Below are positions 36,668-45,938 of a DNA stretch of 64,000 nucleotides, piece by piece. Each line of letters begins with the position of its first letter. The stretch's first letter is position 1. Below the pieces are notes generated by a model. The model ran no database searches. It had not been told where the DNA came from and worked only from the letters and a program-made list of their open reading frames with translations. Made by a program: the position numbers and the translations under genes. The stretch is taken from positions 1 to 64,000 of the forward strand of contig JAJJBE010000085.1 of the NCBI GenBank assembly GCA_020996635.1, in the 5' to 3' direction. This stretch comes from Bathymodiolus brooksi methanotrophic gill symbiont (GTDB lineage Bacteria; Pseudomonadota; Gammaproteobacteria; Methylococcales; Methylomonadaceae).

Positions 36668-37867
36668 CTACAAAATTGTTGGGGGGGGATGAATAGCAGT
36701 GCTTGCAGAGGCTAAAATAAAGACAAAAAAGGTATTCATAACTCCATGACCAAAAGCGAGGTTCGTTAAACCAAAAAAAGCATAGCCTGTTGATAATAAT
36801 AAGACAATACTGGGTAAATAGTTGTTTTTAGTGTCTGGTAAATAAGGGTACATTAAAAATAAGGGGGCAATCAAGAGGGTTAATAAACTAATTAATCCTA
36901 AGACTCCTTTTCCGACTAATGTTGTTAAGTACTCATTATGGAAATGCCCAAATTGGTGCAATTTTTCTCTTAATTGAGTATCCTCGACGAACTCAGTGAT
37001 GACTTGTTTAGTCTTATGTAAGCCAAACCCAGCGATAGGATGTGTTGGGATGGCTGTTATCGCTATATCCCATAACACTAACCTAGCTCCTACAGAGCTT
37101 AGTTTATTGGTTTCATAGTTGCTAATATCTGCTTTTATATGATTAATGCGAGATTGTGCTTGAGGAATTAAGTGAGTCGCACTCATGCTTATGATGCCAA
37201 TAATGAGTAGTGTGGAGAGCTGCTTAAATGTAACCGTGTTTTGCTTGTACCATATCAAAAGTACAACCATAAGTAAAAAGGGTATGGTAACCCATGCCCC
37301 GCGTGATAATGAAAAGATAACAGCAGTACAGCCTAAAATAAAACTTATGAAGCTGAAAATTCTTGTGAGTTTTGATTCATTATGAATATTAATAATTGAA
37401 AAAAAACTAAGTAACAATGAAATATCGCCAAAAGGGATCGCATTGACTGAGCCATGAGCACGCTGGCCTAAGTAAAAAAATTGAAATAGGGCGACAATAC
37501 CAGCTAAGGCTGCTCCTATTTTTATAGCCATACTCAATGTTTTTTTATTGATTTGTTGAGACAACAAAACGGCAAGCCAAGGAGCAAGTAAAAAATGAAT
37601 GTTGGTACCTAAGCGTTTAAATGCATATAGCGATATATCTGAGGCTAAAATTGAAAAAAGTGCAGTTAGGAAGTAAGCCATACAAATAAAAGCGATAGCT
37701 GCTGTTTGTTTATTTGTAAAAGGGTTTATTTTTTGCTGGAAGCAATAATAGAGGCTATATAAAGCTAATAGACTAAAGGAAATTTCACCAGCAGCTGGAA
37801 TTATCAAAATAAAAGCGGGAATAAAACCAGCTAAATAATTGACGGCGGTGTATTTGTTATCGGTCAT
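36668..37867 (-). CDS. waaL: O-antigen ligase family protein (WaaL-like)
   Basis: A 399-aa inner membrane protein with about 10-12 hydrophobic helices and a Wzy_C/O-antigen ligase domain. The conserved periplasmic loop includes the arginine in SLSRGAWVTIPF and the histidines in FGHFHNEYLTTLVG. Members join O-antigen to lipid A-core or polymerise it. The two cannot be separated by sequence alone. A longer frame starts at 37924 inside waaA. The ATG at 37867, 11 bp after waaA, is preferred. The last codons contain a run of eight C's (36681-36688). Confidence 0.85.
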   Translation of the reverse strand: MTDNKYTAVNYLAGFIPAFILIIPAAGEISFSLLALYSLYYCFQQKINPFTNKQTAAIAFICMAYFLTALFSILASDISLYAFKRLGTNIHFLLAPWLAVLLSQQINKKTLSMAIKIGAALAGIVALFQFFYLGQRAHGSVNAIPFGDISLLLSFFSIINIHNESKLTRIFSFISFILGCTAVIFSLSRGAWVTIPFLLMVVLLIWYKQNTVTFKQLSTLLIIGIISMSATHLIPQAQSRINHIKADISNYETNKLSSVGARLVLWDIAITAIPTHPIAGFGLHKTKQVITEFVEDTQLREKLHQFGHFHNEYLTTLVGKGVLGLISLLTLLIAPLFLMYPYLPDTKNNYLPSIVLLLSTGYAFFGLTNLAFGHGVMNTFFVFILASASTAIHPPPTIL

Positions 37868-37877
37868 GCTTGTGGGT

Positions 37878-39137
37878 TTAGAAATAAGTATTGAGAAGGG
37901 TATAAGTTTTTTCTGTTGCTCCAAAATTTAGCCTTAGAAACTCATGGCCATTTTTAATCAGTAAGTCGCTGTCAGCTTTATTAAGGTATAAGTGGTTTAT
38001 TGCATTTATTAGATCATTTTCAGTATGACACTGGATGCTAGCTTTATGAATTAGTACGTTTTGAGAGATTTCTTTAAAGTTTAACATATGCGGGCCAAAT
38101 AAGGTTGGCGTTCCTGCGGCTAGTGACTCTAAAATATTATGCCCCCCTACTGGTGTAAGACTGCCACAAACAAAACTAACATCAGCCGAGGCGTATAACA
38201 TTTTTAATTCACCTAGCGTATCGGCTATATAGACATCCGTTTTTTTAGTGCATGCTTCATTATTACTACGCATTATCGTATTAAATTTTTTATTTTTTGC
38301 TAAAGCGTTTACTTCGATAAAACGGTCTGGGTGTCTAGGTACAATGATGAGCAATAACTCAGGAATCTCTTTTTTAAGCGCTTGGTAGCACTTTAAAAGA
38401 ATAGCCTCTTCCCCTTTATGCGTACTCGCAGCGATCCAAACAAATCTTTGTTGAAAAAGTGTTTTATGTAATTGACGGCCTTCTCTGAGCAATTGTTTTG
38501 AAATAGAGGTATCGAATTTTAAATTTCCGAGTACTGAAATGTTATGTTTATTGACACCAATATCAATAAAATATTGCATATCCTCCTCAGTCTGAGCAAG
38601 TATCTTAGTCACCTTATTTAAGGTGGGTACTATAAGGTGAGGTATTTTTTTATAATTCTTAGCAGAAATACCTGATAGGCGAGCATTTATAATAAAGAGA
38701 GGCGTTTTTTGTTTATGACATTCTGAAAATAAATTAGGCCAAATTTCTTTCTCCATGATTACAGCCATTTTAGGCTTAAAATGATTGAAGAAGCGGTGTA
38801 TCACATAAGGGATATCATAAGGTAAGTAAACATGGCTAACAGTACCACCCAAGGTCGTTTGAACTCTTTGTGAGCCTGTTGGTGTCGTAGTAGTGACGAG
38901 TATGGATAAGTGTGGGTATTTCTTTTGTATTAATTTAATTAAAGGAAACACTGCTTCTGCTTCGCCAACGGATACGGCATGAAACCATATACTCTGTTTA
39001 GAGTGCTGTTTATTATAAATGGCAAAACGCTCTTGCCAGCGCTGGTGATAAGCAGGAGCTTGAAAACCTTTAAGATAAAGGCGTAATAAAATAAAAGGGG
39101 TTAGTAATATAAAAAAAGTAGAGTAAAGGAAGTGCAT
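37878..39137 (-). CDS. waaA: 3-deoxy-D-manno-octulosonic acid transferase
   Basis: Adds Kdo from CMP-Kdo to lipid A precursor at the inner membrane. It is 419 aa, with an N-terminal membrane anchor (FLYSTFFILLTPFILLRLYL) followed by two Rossmann-like domains of the GT-B fold (family GT30). Family motifs are WFHAVSVGEAEAVFPLI, VIMEKEIWPNLF and GGHNILESLAAGTP. kdsD and kdsB, which help make its donor, lie 4 kb away on the other strand. Its start abuts the upstream glycosyltransferase stop. Confidence 0.95.
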   Translation of the reverse strand: MHFLYSTFFILLTPFILLRLYLKGFQAPAYHQRWQERFAIYNKQHSKQSIWFHAVSVGEAEAVFPLIKLIQKKYPHLSILVTTTTPTGSQRVQTTLGGTVSHVYLPYDIPYVIHRFFNHFKPKMAVIMEKEIWPNLFSECHKQKTPLFIINARLSGISAKNYKKIPHLIVPTLNKVTKILAQTEEDMQYFIDIGVNKHNISVLGNLKFDTSISKQLLREGRQLHKTLFQQRFVWIAASTHKGEEAILLKCYQALKKEIPELLLIIVPRHPDRFIEVNALAKNKKFNTIMRSNNEACTKKTDVYIADTLGELKMLYASADVSFVCGSLTPVGGHNILESLAAGTPTLFGPHMLNFKEISQNVLIHKASIQCHTENDLINAINHLYLNKADSDLLIKNGHEFLRLNFGATEKTYTLLNTYF

Positions 39138-40066
39138 TATTTTTTAAAAGCCCTTAAATTTAAAATTGCATTAATCCCATGTGCCGCTCTCTCTAGTTTA
39201 TATAAGGATCGTAAGAAAAAAGATTTTTTATAGTCCTGATAAACAAAGGGCTTCATTATGCTTGTGTTAGAGGTCTCTAAGAAATCTTCGGCTATAGGCC
39301 AATTATGAATATCTCGGCTGGTAAAATGAAGGTTTTTTTCGTTTGAGAAAGTTAAGTATCTTGAAATAGTGCCCTTTAGTTTTTTTTGTACTAATTTGCT
39401 TGCTAGTAATAATTTTTTGTTTCTATAGCAAGGTACTTCGGGGCAATAAAAAATAAAGGTATCTGCCATGAAAGGCATATATTTAAAAATTTTAAGCGCG
39501 TTTATTTGATTTTCTCTTTCGTTGTCTGCAAATTGCCAAGACACTTTTTTTAGCTTAGTTGTATGGCATAGTCCAACATCACTGTAGGCATGAACAAAAG
39601 TTCCCTCTAAGAAGCTAGTTTTTGGGTAATAGGCGCGTACTGTAGTAGATGGTGATAATAACTCGGTATTGCGTTTGCCATCATCTAATTTCATAAATTG
39701 CGGCCTTAAAAAGGCAATATCAGGGTCATTAAAAATAGCTTGTATGGTGTTCATGTCATGATGATTGATTTTTCTAATTACCTGTAAGTCATCTTGAAGT
39801 AAGAGCAAAAATGGTTTAGAAGAGTGGTCTAGTGCTAACTGCATGTTTTTATAAAGATTTCCATGCCTTGAACCTTGTGTATTCGCACCTAATGCAACCT
39901 GGTCGCCAAGGCTATTAAGATAGTGAATCGTTTCTTCATCATCACTATAGTCATCAAAAATAGTTATTTTTACATTAGGTAAGTTTTCTCGTACTGAGTC
40001 AACGCAGTTTTTAAGGTACTTCCCTCTGTTATAAGAAAATATAGCGACTTCTAAGTTATTTAGCAT
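39137..40066 (-). CDS. Glycosyltransferase family 2-like protein
   Basis: A 309-aa protein. The N-terminus VAIFSYNRGKYLKNCVDSV followed by ITIFDDYSDDEET and LLLLQDDLQV (an acidic metal-binding stretch) is typical of a GT-A fold, family 2-like. No membrane helices are seen. I choose the ATG at 40066 because it overlaps the upstream stop (TAATG) and gives the normal start of the fold. An ATG at 40078 is also possible. It probably decorates the lipopolysaccharide core. The sugar is unknown. Confidence 0.78.
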   Translation of the reverse strand: MLNNLEVAIFSYNRGKYLKNCVDSVRENLPNVKITIFDDYSDDEETIHYLNSLGDQVALGANTQGSRHGNLYKNMQLALDHSSKPFLLLLQDDLQVIRKINHHDMNTIQAIFNDPDIAFLRPQFMKLDDGKRNTELLSPSTTVRAYYPKTSFLEGTFVHAYSDVGLCHTTKLKKVSWQFADNERENQINALKIFKYMPFMADTFIFYCPEVPCYRNKKLLLASKLVQKKLKGTISRYLTFSNEKNLHFTSRDIHNWPIAEDFLETSNTSIMKPFVYQDYKKSFFLRSLYKLERAAHGINAILNLRAFKK

Positions 40067-40797
40067 TATTCTGTCCAATATTCCTTAATCCAAGGGGAAG
40101 GCTTAATATGGCGATACCATTTTCCGCTAATACCTTTCATCGCTTCAGGTGGATTAGGTAAGCCATGAAATAGAATTATTTTTGCTCCCTCTGGAATACT
40201 AGGTGCTTGAGTCCATGACTTTATCCAAGAAGGCGCACATTTATATTTAAAACTAGGCACCCAGTCATCAGGCCAAAAAGATAGTTTATTTAATTTATGC
40301 ATTTCTCGTGATAAATAGGCTTGTTCATGACGTACTTCTTGCCGAATAGTTGAAAAGTTATCCACAAAAAAATCTAATATTTCTGGGTGTTGGCTGATTT
40401 CAAAGCGAAATACTGAAGAATTCCCTTCTAAACGTTTGGGGCGATACTTATCATGAGCAATGAGGAAATCACCAGAATAAGTAAAAAAAGCATCTATATT
40501 ATCAACTATCACGATATCCAAATCTAAAAAAAGTGTTGTCCCCGTTAGGCCTCCAAAATTTTTTGCAAAAACGGATAGTTTTCTCCACCCCCTCTCTGGC
40601 AAGCCTTCAGGAATATGTAGTTCGGGTAAATCTTGAATTTCTACTTCTTCACGAATCCCTTCTGCATTATCGGTAAAACAAACAAAACGAAAAGGCGTTG
40701 TTATATTTCTAGCTACCATGCTGTATAAACGATTAACATAGAGTGCAGGAAATTTATCTCCCCATTTCATACAAATTATATTGACGCTTTTATTCAT
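40066..40797 (-). CDS. Putative glycosyltransferase
   Basis: A 243-aa soluble protein. SVNIICMKWGDKFPALYVNRL and LFLDLDIVIVDNID give a GT-A-like nucleotide-sugar fold with a DxD-type metal motif, similar to GT8/GT32-like enzymes. Conserved aromatic residues and HGLPNPPEAM near the C-terminus are seen in proteins annotated only as glycosyltransferase-like. It is the first gene of the minus-strand lipopolysaccharide block, coupled to the next by TAATG. Acceptor and donor cannot be told. Confidence 0.72.
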   Translation of the reverse strand: MNKSVNIICMKWGDKFPALYVNRLYSMVARNITTPFRFVCFTDNAEGIREEVEIQDLPELHIPEGLPERGWRKLSVFAKNFGGLTGTTLFLDLDIVIVDNIDAFFTYSGDFLIAHDKYRPKRLEGNSSVFRFEISQHPEILDFFVDNFSTIRQEVRHEQAYLSREMHKLNKLSFWPDDWVPSFKYKCAPSWIKSWTQAPSIPEGAKIILFHGLPNPPEAMKGISGKWYRHIKPSPWIKEYWTE

Positions 40798-40954
40798 TTA
40801 GCACGACATTTTTTGATAAGTAATTGATGAATTTTACCATTATTAATGGCTTCTTTATATGCAATTTTAAGCTCTAAATATTACTCCGCGACTTATTAGC
40901 CAGTACTCGGGTAAAATAGGGTTAACTATTGGACTCTTCCCTCCTATTGAGAAA

Positions 40955-42496
40955 ATGCCACAAGATTATATAAAAAAAATTCTCCGAGCTAAAGTCTATG
41001 ATGTCGCCGAAGAAACACCGCTAGACTATGCGCCTACTTTATCTAAACGAAGTTCCAATCATATATTTCTAAAGCGAGAAGATTTGCAGCCCGTTTTTTC
41101 TTTTAAAATTCGTGGTGCTTATAATAAAATTGCTTTTTTAAGTGATGCGGAAAAACAGCAAGGTGTGATTGCTGCCTCTGCGGGAAATCATGCGCAAGGT
41201 GTTGCTTTATCCACCCAAAAACTGGGTATTAAAGCACTCATTGTTATGCCTAAAACAACGCCTGAAATCAAAGTGAACTCTGTTAAAGCATTGGGTGCAA
41301 AGGTAGTGTTGATTGGTGATGCATTTGATGATGCTTATCAACATGCTAAAACCTTAGCAAAAGAACAAAAAATGACCTTTGTTCACCCGTATGATGATGC
41401 AGATGTCATTGCAGGGCAGGGTACAGTGGCAATGGAAATATTTCGCCAAAAAACTGAACATATCGATGCTATTTTTGTTCCTGTAGGAGGAGGTGGCTTA
41501 ATTGCAGGAATTGCTGTTTATGCTAAATTTGTACGCCCTGATATTAAAATTATAGGGGTTGAACCGAATGATTCTGATTGTTTGAACCGTGCATTAAAGG
41601 CAAATAAACGCGTAAGTTTAAATCAAGTGGGTTTATTTGCTGATGGTGTCGCCGTTAAGAAAATAGGCAAAGAAACATTTCGCTTAGCAAGGCTTTTTGT
41701 AGATGAAGTGATTACCGTTAATACGGATGAAATCTGTACGGCGATTAAAGATATTTTCGAAGATACGCGTTCCGTGGCGGAACCTGCAGGGGCTTTATCG
41801 GTAGCAGGATTAAAGAAATATGTAGAGCGTGAGCAGCTAATCGATAAGACTTTAATTGCAATAGAAAGTGGTGCCAATATTAATTTTGATCGCTTACGCT
41901 ATGTGGCTGAACGTAGCCAAGTAGGCGAGCAAAAAGAAATTTTATTAGCGGTTACCATTCCAGAAAAAGCGGGTAGTTTTTTAACCTTTTGTAAACTCTT
42001 AGGACGACGTAATATCACGGAATTTAATTATCGTTATTTTAATGAGTGCCAAGCACAAATTTTTGCGGGTATTTCTAGTTCAGGCCTTGAAGGCGATAAA
42101 GTAGGTATTATTTCTCGACTTGAAGAGCATGGTTTTTTAGTGACAGATATGACGCAAAATGAACTTGCAAAAGAGCATGTGCGTTATATGGTCGGTGGGC
42201 ATGCTCCTTGTGAATTGCATGAAATTATTTACAGCTTAGAATTTCCAGAAAGGCCTGCTGCATTACTCAAGTTTTTAACCTCATTAGGTAGTCAGTGGAA
42301 TATTAGTTTATTTCATTACCGTAATCATGGTGCGGCGTTTGGTAAGGTATTGATTGGTGTACAGCTTAAGCCATCAGAAAAAAAGGCCTTACAGCTATGT
42401 TTTGAAGCCTTAGGGTTTCTTTATGTTGAAGAAACAAAAAATCCTGCCTATCAATTATTTAGCGGTGGGAAAAGTGAAGAGAATAACCATGAATAG
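40955..42496 (+). CDS. ilvA: Threonine ammonia-lyase, biosynthetic
   Basis: Deaminates threonine to 2-ketobutyrate, the first step to isoleucine. It is 513 aa. The PLP lysine is Lys51 in SFKIRGAYNK, the glycine loop is VPVGGGGLIAGIA, and two C-terminal ACT-like regulatory domains (from about residue 325) mark the isoleucine-inhibited biosynthetic form. The 3' end overlaps kdsD by 8 bp. Confidence 0.96.
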   Translation: MPQDYIKKILRAKVYDVAEETPLDYAPTLSKRSSNHIFLKREDLQPVFSFKIRGAYNKIAFLSDAEKQQGVIAASAGNHAQGVALSTQKLGIKALIVMPKTTPEIKVNSVKALGAKVVLIGDAFDDAYQHAKTLAKEQKMTFVHPYDDADVIAGQGTVAMEIFRQKTEHIDAIFVPVGGGGLIAGIAVYAKFVRPDIKIIGVEPNDSDCLNRALKANKRVSLNQVGLFADGVAVKKIGKETFRLARLFVDEVITVNTDEICTAIKDIFEDTRSVAEPAGALSVAGLKKYVEREQLIDKTLIAIESGANINFDRLRYVAERSQVGEQKEILLAVTIPEKAGSFLTFCKLLGRRNITEFNYRYFNECQAQIFAGISSSGLEGDKVGIISRLEEHGFLVTDMTQNELAKEHVRYMVGGHAPCELHEIIYSLEFPERPAALLKFLTSLGSQWNISLFHYRNHGAAFGKVLIGVQLKPSEKKALQLCFEALGFLYVEETKNPAYQLFSGGKSEENNHE

Positions 42497-43436
42497 TCTA
42501 CAAATTGCTCGGCAAGTCATCAAAATAGAAGCAGAGCAAATCTCCAATTTATTAGATTCATTAGATGATAATTTTGAGCAAGCAGTGAATGTTATTTTAG
42601 GGTGCAAAGGTAAGTTGATTATTTCTGGTATGGGGAAATCAGGTATTATCGGTAAGAAAATTTGTGCGACTTTAGCCAGTACTGGTACACCAAGCTTTTA
42701 TCTACACCCTGCGGAAGCCTATCATGGTGATTTAGGCATGATAGAACCGCAAGATATTGTGTTATTGATTTCTAATTCAGGGGAAACAGATGAAGTTTTA
42801 AAACTGATTCCTTTTTTAAAAGAGCAGGGCAATATCACCTTAGCAATGAGTGGCAATTCGCACTCTACCTTAGCAAAAAATACGCATTATCACCTAAGTA
42901 TAGCTGTCACAGAAGAGGCGTGCCCTTTACAATTAGCACCGACTTGCTCCACAACAGCAACCTTAGTAATGGGGGATGCTCTCGCCGTTGCTTTAATGCA
43001 ACTTAGGCAATTTAAAGATGAACATTTTGCACGCTTTCACCCAGGTGGTACTTTAGGGCGGCGGTTATTAATGACCGTGAAGGATGTCATGCAGACGCAA
43101 AATTTACCGCGCTGTTATAAAAATACAAAAGTTCATGATGTCGTGCATGCGATTACTCAAGGCAAGTGTGGCTTGGTAGTAGTATTGCAACATAATGATA
43201 TTCTTGGCGTGGTCACTGATGGCGATATTCGTCGTGCAATGGAAACCCAAGAAAGCACCTTTTTTAGCTTAAGAGCTGCTGATTTAATGAGTGCTCAGCC
43301 TAAAATAATTCAGCAAACGGCTCGGTTGACTGACGTGAGTGAAGTTATGGAGCAACATAAAATTAATTCAGTTTTAGTGGTTGATGAACAACAAGCCTTT
43401 GTTGGTGTCGTGCAAATGTATGATTTAGGAATTTAA
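42489..43436 (+). CDS. kdsD: Arabinose-5-phosphate isomerase
   Basis: Converts ribulose 5-phosphate to arabinose 5-phosphate, the first step of Kdo synthesis. It is 315 aa from this ATG. The upstream frame to 42423 lies inside ilvA and is rejected. A SIS domain (GKLIISGMGKSGIIGKKI, then LISNSGETDEVL) is followed by two CBS domains (MQTQNLPR onward). The C-terminal SVLVVDEQQAFVGVV is typical. It leads directly into kdsB. Confidence 0.94.
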   Translation: MNSLQIARQVIKIEAEQISNLLDSLDDNFEQAVNVILGCKGKLIISGMGKSGIIGKKICATLASTGTPSFYLHPAEAYHGDLGMIEPQDIVLLISNSGETDEVLKLIPFLKEQGNITLAMSGNSHSTLAKNTHYHLSIAVTEEACPLQLAPTCSTTATLVMGDALAVALMQLRQFKDEHFARFHPGGTLGRRLLMTVKDVMQTQNLPRCYKNTKVHDVVHAITQGKCGLVVVLQHNDILGVVTDGDIRRAMETQESTFFSLRAADLMSAQPKIIQQTARLTDVSEVMEQHKINSVLVVDEQQAFVGVVQMYDLGI

Positions 43437-43439
43437 AAT

Positions 43440-44201
43440 ATGAAAACAATCGTCGTCATTCCCGCAAGATTAAATTCTAGCCGCCTGCCAAATAAAGTAT
43501 TGCTGGATTTAAAGGGTAAAACGGTCGTGCAGCGTGTTTATGAGCAATCATTAAAGGCAAAAAATATAGACGAAGTGTATATTGCGACAGATAGCCAAGA
43601 GGTGCTTAAATCATGCCAAAGGTTTACTCAAAATATTATTTTGACAGAGACTAAGCACGAGTCTGGTACGGATAGAATTGCAGAAGCCGTGAGCCAAATT
43701 GACTGTGATAATGTTATCAATGTACAAGGTGATGAGCCTTTTATAGAGCCAGATTTAATTGGCCAAGTTGCCAGTGCTTTAACCAGTGATAATAGTATAA
43801 AAATGAGTAGTGCAATGCACCGCATAGAGCAGGTGAGTGATTTAAAAAATCCTAATGTGGTTAAAGTCACGGTAACAAAAAATAAGTCAGCACTTTATTT
43901 TTCAAGGTCGATTATTCCTCATCACCGCGATGAGTGGGAGTCGCTTTTAAACCATCATACAAAAATCCCCGATGCTTTAAATTTTTATCGTCACTTAGGT
44001 ATTTATGGTTACAGCAAAGATTTTTTAATTGAATTTTCAAAAATGCAGCCGACTTATTTAGAGCGTTTAGAGAAATTAGAGCAATTACGTGCATTAGAAA
44101 ATGGCTTTGCGATACAGATGATAGAAACGAGTTATAACTCAATTGGTATTGATACTCAGGTCGATTATGATAAAGCAGTAAAGTTTTTAAGCAGAAATTA
44201 A
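43440..44201 (+). CDS. kdsB: CMP-Kdo synthetase
   Basis: Activates Kdo with CTP for transfer by WaaA. It is 253 aa with the nucleotidyltransferase start VVIPARLNSSRLPNKVL and the conserved INVQGDEPFIEPDLI. The ending GIDTQVDYDKAV is typical of KdsB. It is 3 bp after kdsD and 1 bp before a DUF3375 gene, so all three may share a message. Confidence 0.95.
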   Translation: MKTIVVIPARLNSSRLPNKVLLDLKGKTVVQRVYEQSLKAKNIDEVYIATDSQEVLKSCQRFTQNIILTETKHESGTDRIAEAVSQIDCDNVINVQGDEPFIEPDLIGQVASALTSDNSIKMSSAMHRIEQVSDLKNPNVVKVTVTKNKSALYFSRSIIPHHRDEWESLLNHHTKIPDALNFYRHLGIYGYSKDFLIEFSKMQPTYLERLEKLEQLRALENGFAIQMIETSYNSIGIDTQVDYDKAVKFLSRN

Positions 44202-44202
44202 T

Positions 44203-45642
44203 ATGGACCACGATTACCTATTAAAACTGCGCCAACACTCAACATGGCGCTTACTTTGTACGGATAATGCCCCCTTAATTATCAGTTTCTTTCATCGTGT
44301 TTTTATTGTGCCTAACTGCCGCTCTATAAAGCAGCGAGAGTTAGCGGAAAAGCTTGAAGATACTTTATTCCACCTGCGTCAAATTCATAAAAACAAATAC
44401 CCCAAATCAGCAAAAGCCTATTTAACTGATTGGGCGCATGGTGATAATGCCTTCTTGCGTAAATATTATGCAGAAAATAGTGATGAGCCAGAGTTTGATT
44501 TAACGCCAGCCAGTGAAAAAGCGATTGAGTGGCTACATAGTTTAGAGCAAAAACAATTTATAGGAACCGAGTCACGATTATTAACCGTCTTTGAGTTATT
44601 AGCGACCATTTTACAGACGACGCAAACAAACCCAGAGCAACGGATAACGGAATTAGAGGCGAAAAAGTATGAAATAGAGGCTGAAATTGCACGCTTACAG
44701 CAAGGCGAAGTGATTAGCTATGACCCTCGCCAAGTTAAAGAACGCTTTTATCAGTTAGAAGAAACGGCTCGCAGTTTATTAATGGATTTTCGCCAAGTAG
44801 AAGAGAATTTTCGTCAGCTTGATCGCAATACACGAGAAAAAATAGCCATAAGCAATAAAAACAAAGGTGATTTATTATTAGATGATATTTTTGGCGAACA
44901 GGATGATATAGGCGACTCCGATCAGGGTAAAAGTTTTCAGGCATTTTGGGGCTTGTTAATGTCGACTGCCAAACAAGAAGAGTTTAATGATTTAATTCAA
45001 AAGGTCTTAGCGTTAGAAGAGGTAAAAAGCTGTGAGCCTGATGAGTTGCTGCCTAAAATGAAATATCACTTACTTGAAGCAGGTGAAAAAGTACAGCGCA
45101 CCAGTTCTAGTTTAGTCGAGCAGTTAAGGCGTTATTTAGATGATCAAGTTTGGTTAGAAAATAAACGCATCATGGAAATTATTCATGAGGTAGAAAAATC
45201 TGCGATTAGTATTAAGCAAACACCTCCTAAAGACAAAGACTTTGCTTATTTAGATGATACCAAAGCGGCGATTGATTTAGCCGTTTCGCGAACCTTATTT
45301 CGTCCGCCTAGCCGGCCGGTTATTGCAGATGAAAAACTAAGCACTGGCACCGCTAAATTTAGCAGTGACCTGTTATATAGCCAGCATTATGTTGATATTG
45401 AAATGCTAGAACGACGCATTAGCAAGGCCTTACAAAGCCAATCACAAATTACCTTGTTAGCCTTATGTAAAGAACACCCTTTAGAAAAGGGATTGAGTGA
45501 ATTAATCGCTTATATAAACCTTGCCGGCCAAGATAATGCTAATGCTGTAATTGATACCAATAAAGAGGTAGAAATCTTTTGGCAGAGTTCGGAAGGCGTG
45601 GATAAATCGGTTAAAATGCCCAGTGTAATTTTTACGCGTTAG
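44203..45642 (+). CDS. jetA: DUF3375 protein, JetA/MksF-like kleisin, without partners
   Basis: A full-length 479-aa protein of the DUF3375 family, the MukF-like subunit of MksBEF condensins and of Wadjet (JetABCD) plasmid defence. It shows the family's N-terminal winged-helix region (LIISFFHRVFIVPN), FVGTESRLL-like FIGTESRLLTVFELL, the long helical middle, DSDQGKSFQAFWGLLMS, and the ending MPSVIFTR. JetB (DUF4194), JetC (SMC ATPase) and JetD (DUF3322/2220) normally follow it, but here only repeats and a broken toxin-antitoxin pair do. It begins 1 bp after kdsB. It may be a remnant or may work with partners elsewhere. Confidence 0.85.
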   Translation: MDHDYLLKLRQHSTWRLLCTDNAPLIISFFHRVFIVPNCRSIKQRELAEKLEDTLFHLRQIHKNKYPKSAKAYLTDWAHGDNAFLRKYYAENSDEPEFDLTPASEKAIEWLHSLEQKQFIGTESRLLTVFELLATILQTTQTNPEQRITELEAKKYEIEAEIARLQQGEVISYDPRQVKERFYQLEETARSLLMDFRQVEENFRQLDRNTREKIAISNKNKGDLLLDDIFGEQDDIGDSDQGKSFQAFWGLLMSTAKQEEFNDLIQKVLALEEVKSCEPDELLPKMKYHLLEAGEKVQRTSSSLVEQLRRYLDDQVWLENKRIMEIIHEVEKSAISIKQTPPKDKDFAYLDDTKAAIDLAVSRTLFRPPSRPVIADEKLSTGTAKFSSDLLYSQHYVDIEMLERRISKALQSQSQITLLALCKEHPLEKGLSELIAYINLAGQDNANAVIDTNKEVEIFWQSSEGVDKSVKMPSVIFTR

Positions 45643-45697
45643 TTTCTGATTATCTTCAGTTTTGCGAGTAAAAACAGTAGGTTGGTCTGCCGTCTTT

Positions 45698-45828
45698 TTG
45701 GTATCCCAACATTCCTTAGCTTATTCTGGGAGCGCGATCTTTAGTCGCTGCAATCACATATCAAGCATTCCGCGACTAAAGATCGCGGTTCCATTAAGCG
45801 AGCATCTTCAAGTAGCTTGGGTATAGAT
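45698..45828. repeat. Repeat family R3 carrying an R4 palindrome
   Basis: ttggtatcccaac at the left and cttcaagtagcttgggtat at the right resemble the R3 ends. Inside, cgcgatctttagtcgc (45733-45748) and gcgactaaagatcgcg (45772-45787) form a perfect 16-bp stem with a 23-nt loop. A half of this palindrome recurs at 46669. It fills most of the space between the DUF3375 gene and higA (45643-45938). Confidence 0.65.
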
Positions 45829-45938
45829 ACCATTTAAAATGGCAGTTTGTTGCGGTTCTTTTGCAAAAAAATGACGCTTTAAATGGTCATCTGGATTTTT
45901 TGGTTATGTTTTGTGTTAGCTACTTTATGAACTTCTGC

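Noticed and set aside
45643-45938. Remnant of jetB (DUF4194) behind the DUF3375 gene
   Set aside because: I translated the area by eye and saw only repeat sequence, no stretch resembling DUF4194.
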